A stretch of DNA of 64,000 nucleotides, from positions 177,344,494 through 177,408,493 of the forward strand of contig JARYHS010008074.1 in NCBI GenBank assembly GCA_031002005.1. The letters run 5' to 3'. The notes below the pieces were generated by a model. It was not told where the DNA came from. It was given only the letters and a program-made list of their open reading frames with translations, and ran no database searches. Position numbers and translations under genes: made by a program. Source of the stretch: Vandiemenella viatica. Taxonomy: Eukaryota; Arthropoda; Insecta; Orthoptera; Morabidae. This document shows positions 60,501 through 64,000 of the stretch, one piece after another; the first letter of the stretch is position 1, and each line of letters starts with the position of its first letter.

Positions 60501-62231
60501 TTGATTTTTTTTTCTGTGTCTGTACATGATGTAAAAACTAATAGATGGATATTAATAAAACTGCGCAGTGATAGCTTGATACTGAAGATACTGAGTGCAA
60601 AATATTAAGCTTTGAAATTTTTGTGTCTTTCTTCGCATCAAGCTATTACTTTCTTTCCATCTTAGCAACTTGATTCCCAGTCACACTGGAGTCAAATCTT
60701 ACATTTGTGAATATTAGTATGACTGTGCAATCTTCCAGCAAAAAATAACCGATATAACCAAAATGAACACAGTGATAGAACATTATATCAATTAACACTT
60801 AGGGTATTTTTAAACCAATAAGTTACAAAGTTTCCAATGACACAGAGGCCAAAATTTTGGTAATTTTGTCCTGCTGTTCACAGATCAAGGAAAAACTAAA
60901 TAATGATTTCAACAAAAAATACAAACAATAAATACTTTTTTTAAAACTGCTTTACGTCTCCTAACAGCGAGGTCTTTAGAGACGGGAAAGGACGGGGGGA
61001 GGGGGGGGGCAAGGAATGGGAAAGAATTCGGCCATGGCCTTTTGAAGGAAGCATCCCAGCATTTGCCTGGAGTGATTTGGGAAACCATGGAAAAGCCAAA
61101 TCTGGATGCCCGGACGGGGATTCGAACCGCCGTCCTCCCGAATGCGAGAACGCTAACCGTTACACCGCCCTGCTCAGTAAATGATAACTTAGGTCATGGG
61201 TTAACATAAAGCATACTGTCTATGGTACTAAATTACACAGCTCCCTTAAAAAACATGATAAAATTCAAATATGTCAAAACACTGTATGTGCCAGTACATG
61301 AAGTGTTTATATACACACTAACAACTAGCCAAAGAAATCATCAAAAACTATATGCAGCAAAGAATAATGAAACTTACTTTGACCTTTATTATAGATATCA
61401 ATAGTTCTCTTACTATTATGTGTCCGAAAACAGTTCAACTAATTGCTAACAGATCGCAACATTATCCCAACGAAAACAGTGAGTGAAAGTATGTTCAAAC
61501 TGTAGAAACTATTACAGATCTTCTATTTAATTCTGTCAGATATTTTATATCATAGGTCATATACATACAAATGAACCAATCTGTTTGTAAACACACACCA
61601 TTCAAATACTGCTAGCAGAGAAGCTTTGTGAATAATGCCAAAGAGTGCCTATGAGTCATCAAAAACTGTAAAATCTTTCAAATAAGAGGCAGTGTCATGG
61701 GATGGTAGAAAAAAATGATGTGTACAAACATGTTTAAAACATTTACATACAACCCAAACTGAGAAAGAAAGTAGGAGATCCAAGAAAGATTGCTCCTCAG
61801 TTTTCCCTACCCTGCAATGTTTTCCTTGATAGTTTATCTACGAATTAACACCACAAATCTCAAAGTTGAGATGGAGAAAGTTGCGGGTACAGTTAATGTA
61901 ACAATAATAAATAATAGCAAAACTTAACTTCACTAATTACTCACAACTAATTCAAATTGTAAAGCTAAATTAAGTAGACCAAGATTACAAGCAGAAAATG
62001 AAGAGAATAAAAAAATCCTTTACAATATGTAGGTAAAAATGGAAAAACAAGTCATCAAAGAGGTAAGTAAATCTTGCTATAAGTGTCAGAATATAGGTTC
62101 AACAACTTTCACTGAACTACTTACGGTTGGAGAAAAAAATAAAGATTTTCTGATACTCTTCTTCTGTTAGGATTCCCAAATCATATTGTCGCTCCCTGAT
62201 TAAGTCTTGCTTATCTAAAAGCCACTGCTGA
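43091..62231 (-). CDS. CycC: Cyclin C (Mediator kinase-module cyclin), exons 2-5; exon 1 off the right edge
   Basis: Regulatory cyclin that activates CDK8 within the Mediator kinase module in the nucleus, controlling RNA polymerase II transcription. Exons on the minus strand: 62125-62231, 59777-59983, 49191-49442 and 43091-43293, lengths 107, 207, 252 and 203. Joined, they give 254 residues plus stop with no break; all internal junctions are phase 1 with GT..AG borders. Only the first roughly 11 residues are missing, giving about 265, as in insect cyclin C. Family residues: [32 protein letters not shown] (cyclin box 1), [51 protein letters not shown] (box 2), [16 protein letters not shown] and the [10 protein letters not shown] end. 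Introns are 5.9, 10.3 and 2.1 kb and rich in transposons. No sign of damage; expected to be functional. Confidence 0.97.
43294..44645. other. Cyclin C intron 4, part without a recognised element
   Basis: AT-rich. Frames at 43837-44112 (minus) and 43923-44165 (plus) have no motif; a short GT repeat lies at 43948-43960. Confidence 0.5.
44646..44950. mobile_element. hAT-type MITE (305 bp), uninterrupted copy
   Basis: Ends CAGGGATGGACAACCC and GGTTAGCCACCACTG. Flanks GTTTAGAA (44638-44645) and GTATAAAA (44951-44958) match at 6 of 8 positions, with TA in the centre. Same family as 25813-26523. Confidence 0.8.
45545..46150. repeat. Dispersed repeat with internal tandem and inverted units
   Basis: Two units of about 160 bp each carry GATATCTC.CTTAGTTCT and GCAGCCTGGACCAGAA-like parts (45722 and 45882); a third, inverted, copy lies near 46046-46085. 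The segment GGGATTCTACGATAACCG (45633) recurs at 36357. Begins near a CCGGCATTGCCCGG motif. Confidence 0.55.
46151..46609. other. No recognisable feature
   Basis: AT-rich intronic sequence with A-rich stretches. Confidence 0.4.
46610..47190 (-). pseudogene. Penelope-like element fragment, C-terminal endonuclease region, minus strand
   Basis: The reverse complement aligns along its length with the plus-strand copy at 47195-47750. A minus frame gives [12 protein letters not shown] and YYGSLPCN, the linker that precedes the Cys-rich part and GIY-YIG nuclease of Penelope-like retroelements. Stops and frameshifts abound. The reverse transcriptase part is not present. Confidence 0.6.
47195..47750 (+). 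pseudogene. Penelope-like element fragment with GIY-YIG endonuclease remnant, plus strand
   Basis: The frame 47324-47539 contains [16 protein letters not shown], then [20 protein letters not shown] and IGLSL, and after a stop MNGHRQF. This is the pattern C..C........C....N.IY...C.....YIG...........R...H of Penelope GIY-YIG endonucleases, which nick the target for insertion. Broken by stops. It lies head-to-head with the minus-strand copy, the centre of symmetry being near 47190. Confidence 0.65.
47755..48800 (+). pseudogene. CR1/Jockey-group LINE, RT C-terminal half
   Basis: Starts within the [21 protein letters not shown], the catalytic [31 protein letters not shown] and [20 protein letters not shown] (ORF 47817-48362). 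The frame then shifts and [52 protein letters not shown] and VRDWNELP follow, after which a non-coding 3' end (GGGAAATTGCCACCGGAGC) runs into AATTAA repeats at 48784-48797. It is 5' truncated; frameshift near 48350 and stops near 48415 and 48648. Other 3' ends of the family are at 23530, 31015, 56395 and 63540. Antisense within cyclin C intron 4. Confidence 0.88.
49191..49442 (-). CDS. CycC: Cyclin C exon 4 (between the cyclin folds and second fold)
   Basis: Preceded by TTAAATAG and followed by GTAATAAT on the minus strand. Encodes [20 protein letters not shown] through [10 protein letters not shown]. The donor is weaker than the others (GTAATA). Confidence 0.96.
49640..50929 (-). mobile_element. 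Mariner transposon, complete ends (1290 bp)
   Basis: Perfect inverted repeats of about 28 bp (CGAGGGTGAGTCAAATGAAA and onward) bounded by TA at 49638-49639 and 50930-50931. The length and TA target are typical of mariner. It lies in cyclin C intron 3, 200 bp from exon 4, in the gene's own orientation. Confidence 0.97.
49716..50768 (-). pseudogene. Mariner transposase (D,D34D), inactivated
   Basis: The minus-strand frame from ATG at 50768 ([20 protein letters not shown]) to the stop at 49716-49718 (after GDYVEK) spans about 350 codons, the normal size. N-terminal helix-turn-helix region [21 protein letters not shown]; first catalytic Asp in [12 protein letters not shown] (Lys replaces the usual Glu after it); second in [12 protein letters not shown]; third in [12 protein letters not shown], with 34 residues between the last two. 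In-frame stops after WVHFH, in the FWD.KG segment and in HPP.SPDLA kill it, and the segment between residues about 85 and 110 is also disrupted. A recent but dead copy, judging by the perfect ends. Confidence 0.9.
50932..52283. other. Cyclin C intron 3, no recognised element
   Basis: AT-rich; frames at 51696-51926 and 51971-52156 have no motif. Confidence 0.45.
52284..53620. repeat. Local tandem duplication, about 700 bp apart, with an internal 64-bp repeat
   Basis: Sequence from 52284 (TTGCTTTTTGTTTATTTACAA, CAAGGAGAAGGGGATTC, ACTAGGTTAAACCATAACC) recurs diverged from 52985. Within the first copy a 64-bp unit starting AGACGCAGAAAT is repeated (52313 and 52377). The second copy continues past 53540, after a MITE insertion. 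Confidence 0.7.
53285..53538. mobile_element. Mariner-type MITE (254 bp) within the second duplication copy
   Basis: Ends CTGGAGATCACGATTCCGCC and, inward from the right, CTGGAGATAGCGATTCCGCC, flanked by TA on both sides (53283-53284, 53539-53540). It contains a repeated TGTATTACAACG motif. Absent from the first duplication copy. Confidence 0.75.
54146..54221. repeat. Perfect 38-bp tandem duplication
   Basis: TTCAGAGCATATTTGCAATG and the next 18 bases occur at 54146 and again at 54184. Confidence 0.95.
54524..54655 (-). mobile_element. SINE 3' fragment (type-1 tail) with long poly-T, next to a G-run
   Basis: T-run 54541-54583, then CTTATGGCTTCATGCCTCG and GGTGGGATGGGACTGG as in the 55706 copy; it breaks off near 54655. 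A run of 13 G (54524-54536) precedes the T-run. Confidence 0.8.
54656..55696. other. Cyclin C intron 3, no recognised element
   Basis: The 99-codon plus-strand frame at 54962-55261 has no motif or family resemblance. Confidence 0.4.
55706..55892 (-). mobile_element. SINE (type-1 tail), 5' truncated
   Basis: Poly-T, CTTATGGCTTCGTGCCTCG, GAATTCAGCCATGG, GGAAGCATCCTGGC and CAAATCTGGATGCCCAGAC; the tRNA head is missing. Flanked by CAAGAGCTT at 55697-55705 and 55893-55901, a perfect 9-bp target duplication. Confidence 0.92.
55902..56394. other. No recognisable feature
   Basis: AT-rich intronic sequence. Confidence 0.4.
56395..56985 (-). pseudogene. CR1/Jockey-group LINE 3' end, minus strand
   Basis: Begins with AATTAAATTGTGACGG and GGTGGCAATTTCCCTACAC (3' end in reverse). 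The minus frame 56696-56962 then gives [20 protein letters not shown] and [20 protein letters not shown], matching the 47755-48800 copy but with an internal deletion between them. 5' truncated near 56985. Same strand as cyclin C. Confidence 0.85.
57002..57022. repeat. C-run
   Basis: About 19 C in a row at the truncated edge of the LINE copy. Confidence 0.9.
57315..58775 (-). mobile_element. hAT (Buster-type) transposon, internally deleted (1461 bp)
   Basis: Ends CAGCGGTACCCAACCT and, inward from the right, CAGCGGTTCCCAACCT (one mismatch in 16), with GGGTCGCGACCCA-type subterminal sequence. Flanked by ATCTAGAA at 57307-57314 and 58776-58783, an exact 8-bp duplication that fits NNNTANNN. Retains only the first part of a BED-finger transposase. 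Confidence 0.96.
57783..58346 (-). pseudogene. Buster-type hAT transposase, N-terminal remnant with BED finger
   Basis: The minus frame 57960-58346 contains [40 protein letters not shown] and [13 protein letters not shown], the BED-type zinc finger (C..C and H....H) that opens transposases related to ZBED5/Buster proteins and binds the element ends. The likely start is at an internal Met ([10 protein letters not shown]) or further upstream. A frameshift follows near 57960, and a further piece with [15 protein letters not shown] continues in the next frame to about 57783. The catalytic domain and dimerisation tail are deleted. Confidence 0.85.
58784..59776. other. Cyclin C intron 3, no recognised element
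   Basis: The plus-strand frame at 58999-59226 has no motif. AT-rich. Confidence 0.4.
59777..59983 (-). CDS. CycC: Cyclin C exon 3 (first cyclin fold)
   Basis: Preceded by TTTTGCAG and followed by GTAAGTTT on the minus strand. Encodes [20 protein letters not shown] through [10 protein letters not shown], the core of the first cyclin box, including the KVEEFG segment that contacts CDK8. Confidence 0.96.
60936..61180 (-). mobile_element. tRNA-derived SINE, near full length, type-2 tail
   Basis: Read on the minus strand: GGCGGTGTAACGGTTAGCG (A-box region), GGCGGTTCGAATCCCCG (B box), CATCCAGATTTGGC, GGATGCTTCCTTCAAAA, GGCCATGGCCGAATTC, a C-rich stretch, then GTCTCTAAAGACCTCGCTG and GTTAGGAGACGTAAAGC before the A-rich end. 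The most complete copy here. In cyclin C intron 2, same strand as the gene. Confidence 0.93.
61181..62124. other. Cyclin C intron 2, no further element recognised
   Basis: AT-rich; no gene or repeat signature. Confidence 0.4.
62125..62231 (-). CDS. CycC: Cyclin C exon 2
   Basis: Preceded by TTTTTACAG and followed by GTAAGTAG on the minus strand. Encodes [20 protein letters not shown] through IFFSN; enters with one base of a codon (Tyr expected) and leaves with one base. The first exon, with the conserved MAGNFWQSSHY-type start, was not found in 62240-64000. Confidence 0.95.
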
Positions 62232-63354
62232 CTGTAAAAAGAGAAGGAACATTACAGAAACATAAATCTTATAACATAGTTCAGAACTAATGCAATTCCA
62301 GCATGCAAAACTATCTAGTATTCAATTTAAAAAAAAATTTATAATAAAAAATTATACTGATGAATCCATTGCAGTAAAGGTTCACAATAATAAACAATTG
62401 AATCATTCTAACACTCAATAATTACACAAAATTAACAACAAGAGGGAAAACAGATCAATTAAGTAACTAAGCAAATGTGAGTCAAGCCTAATGCAATTGG
62501 GATTTTATACTTTATTGTTCTTAATAGGTATCTGGTACATGGTAGGCCATAAGACAGTCAATTGGTACAAAAATCAATACTTAACTCATTTTCAGGTTAG
62601 GCAGCAGACTATGCTTCATGACTTCCAAAGACTTGCTACATTCCTACGCAAACTGTTAACGGAATCCTTACTAAACAAGTTTATTATAGGTACATTCATA
62701 TGCAATAAATTCACAATTAAAACCACTCTTCAATAAAATAGTGTTAATTGATGGCAAACTAAGATCAGCATAAAAAATTTTGCTTGCTTGGATCAAAATT
62801 TAGAAATTTCATAAAATGTTTATATTTTTGTCACTTAAACATGGATTATAATTTATATTAGGGATGAATTTTTATTAGATGACACCGTTTTTGAGATAGA
62901 CACAGAAACAGAAAGGCTCTTAAATCAACAACTCTTAACGGTGACTCACATATTTATATCCAAAAATAAAAAAATACCAGAGTTCTTTACTTGAATTGCT
63001 CTTAACATCTATATCTCAGTTGCTGGGAAATACATATGTATATATATTTAAAAAATTCAAACCCCTTTAAAAAATACAAACATTTTAAATGTGATATTCA
63101 GTTTTGGGTAAACAAAGCTAATATTATATACAATTTTTGAAGATTCCACTGCATTCCTATGACTGACAGCAGAAAGTCAACAACAGGGCTATATTTCTTG
63201 TTGGATACAGAACCCTAAAAAGTAACCTAAGGTAGTCTTATAAACTGCATTTGCTACCCCTGTTGTAGCTAGACGTTTAATTTTACATGGACTCTTGCAT
63301 AGATCATCCTAGTATATAAATATAAATCTTTAAAATAGGTGAGTAAAAATTGTT
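62232..63354. other. Cyclin C intron 1 (partial), no element recognised
   Basis: AT-rich. Searched by eye on the minus strand for the short first exon without success. Confidence 0.45.
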
Positions 63355-63440
63355 GACCCCCATTGGATTCGAACCTGGGATCTCAACTTAGTACCTAATC
63401 CAATTTTTCCCCATTTTGTTTTATTTTCATACAAGCTACC
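63355..63440 (-). repeat. tRNA-like SINE head, minus strand
   Basis: The minus strand reads CCCAGGTTCGAATCCAATGG, a B box, with GGATTAGGTACTAAG upstream. No cloverleaf is evident. Confidence 0.45.
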
Positions 63441-63539
63441 AGACTGCTTTAGAGTATCTAGTCAGTTCACAGTATCTGGTACAGCAATTTCTTCAATATG
63501 TATTAGTGAAAGATGATGAAGTAACAGGTTTAAAATAAA

Positions 63540-63830
63540 ATTAAAATATTTAATTAAATTGCAATTGAGTGAACATTCCAGTGGCAATTTCCCTACACAC
63601 CCATCTTCCCACTTTCCTGCACCCACCCTACATTTGCCCTCTGAAAATTTTAGCTTTAAATTCATTCAACATTTTTGGTAAATTATTCATTACTTCTCTT
63701 GGTAACTTATTCCAATATGACACTCTTACCCAAAAAAGAGACTCTTCCTACACCCTTGTACCCGAAATCGAGTACATCTTTTCCCTTCCATGCATTACTT
63801 TTAATTCTTATACCATTATCTTACCATGCC
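63540..63830 (-). pseudogene. CR1/Jockey-group LINE 3' end, minus strand
   Basis: Begins TTAATTAAATTGCAATTG and CAGTGGCAATTTCCCTACAC, then follows the 3' end of the family through the region corresponding to [16 protein letters not shown]. 5' truncated near 63830. About 160 bases short of the right edge. Confidence 0.85.
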
Positions 63831-64000
63831 TGATCACTAGGATTCGGATCTTTAGGAAAAGTCATATTTTGTTCCCGCCTTCTTTTTGAGCTGAAATGCT
63901 GAATTAAACACTGATTCAACGTTTCTGATTGTATTTAATTGTATTCTATATAGCATATAGATGCATATTCGGAATATTTTCCTAGTTTTGGTCATATTTC
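63831..64000. other. No recognisable feature
   Basis: AT-rich sequence at the window edge. Confidence 0.4.

Noticed and set aside
1..64000. CRISPR arrays, rRNA genes, LTR retrotransposons
   Set aside because: No regularly spaced repeats with unique spacers, no rRNA sequence, and no paired LTRs with TG..CA ends or gag/pol motifs were seen.

Overview
The window is eukaryotic nuclear DNA, almost certainly from an insect. It is AT-rich and packed with transposon remains, and its only host gene has small exons separated by introns of 2 to 10 kb with GT..AG borders. Cyclin C and the transposon mix (RTE and CR1-like LINEs, Penelope-like, mariner/Tc1, hAT, PIF/Harbinger, tRNA-derived SINEs, a Polinton-type polymerase) fit an arthropod. 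A large-genome insect such as a polyneopteran is my guess; no species call is possible. There are no operons, bacterial genes or CRISPR arrays.

Left third (1-24.5 kb). A LINE of the RTE clade enters from the left edge with an open reverse-transcriptase frame. After it come decayed RTE pieces, a deletion derivative of a PIF/Harbinger transposon that keeps the first coding pieces of both its genes (7957-8903), and the most unusual locus, 9.9-15.0 kb. That locus has a TATA/initiator promoter, a short first exon, an intron holding a 189-bp tandem repeat, a run of tandemly duplicated phase-1 exons, and then a broken protein-primed family-B DNA polymerase of the Polinton/adintovirus type with a SINE in the middle. 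From 16 to 20.4 kb there are several small hAT and Harbinger elements and a SINE. GC-rich blocks at 18.1-18.5 and 21.2-21.7 kb look like regulatory DNA.

Middle (24-43 kb). This part has no host exon that I can recognise. It holds a hAT transposase tail, a hAT MITE with another element nested inside it, a Tc1 relic split by a long-TIR MITE, a second LINE relic, a foldback element, and a second, mutated copy of the RTE element whose 3' end faces the 3' end of the host gene.

Right third (43.1-64 kb). This is the minus-strand gene for cyclin C, the partner of CDK8 in the Mediator kinase module. Exons 2 to 5 are present with frames joining perfectly across all three introns; exon 1 (about 11 codons) lies beyond the right edge. 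Its introns contain a hAT MITE, two Penelope-like fragments in inverted orientation, CR1-like LINE copies, an almost full-length mariner with perfect TIRs but a dead gene, a hAT element with a perfect 8-bp target duplication, SINEs, and a local duplication.

Apart from cyclin C, what is visible is a record of mobile elements: autonomous families (RTE, CR1-like, mariner, Tc1, hAT, Harbinger, Penelope-like) and the short non-autonomous elements that depended on them. Many insertions can be ordered in time because they are nested in each other.
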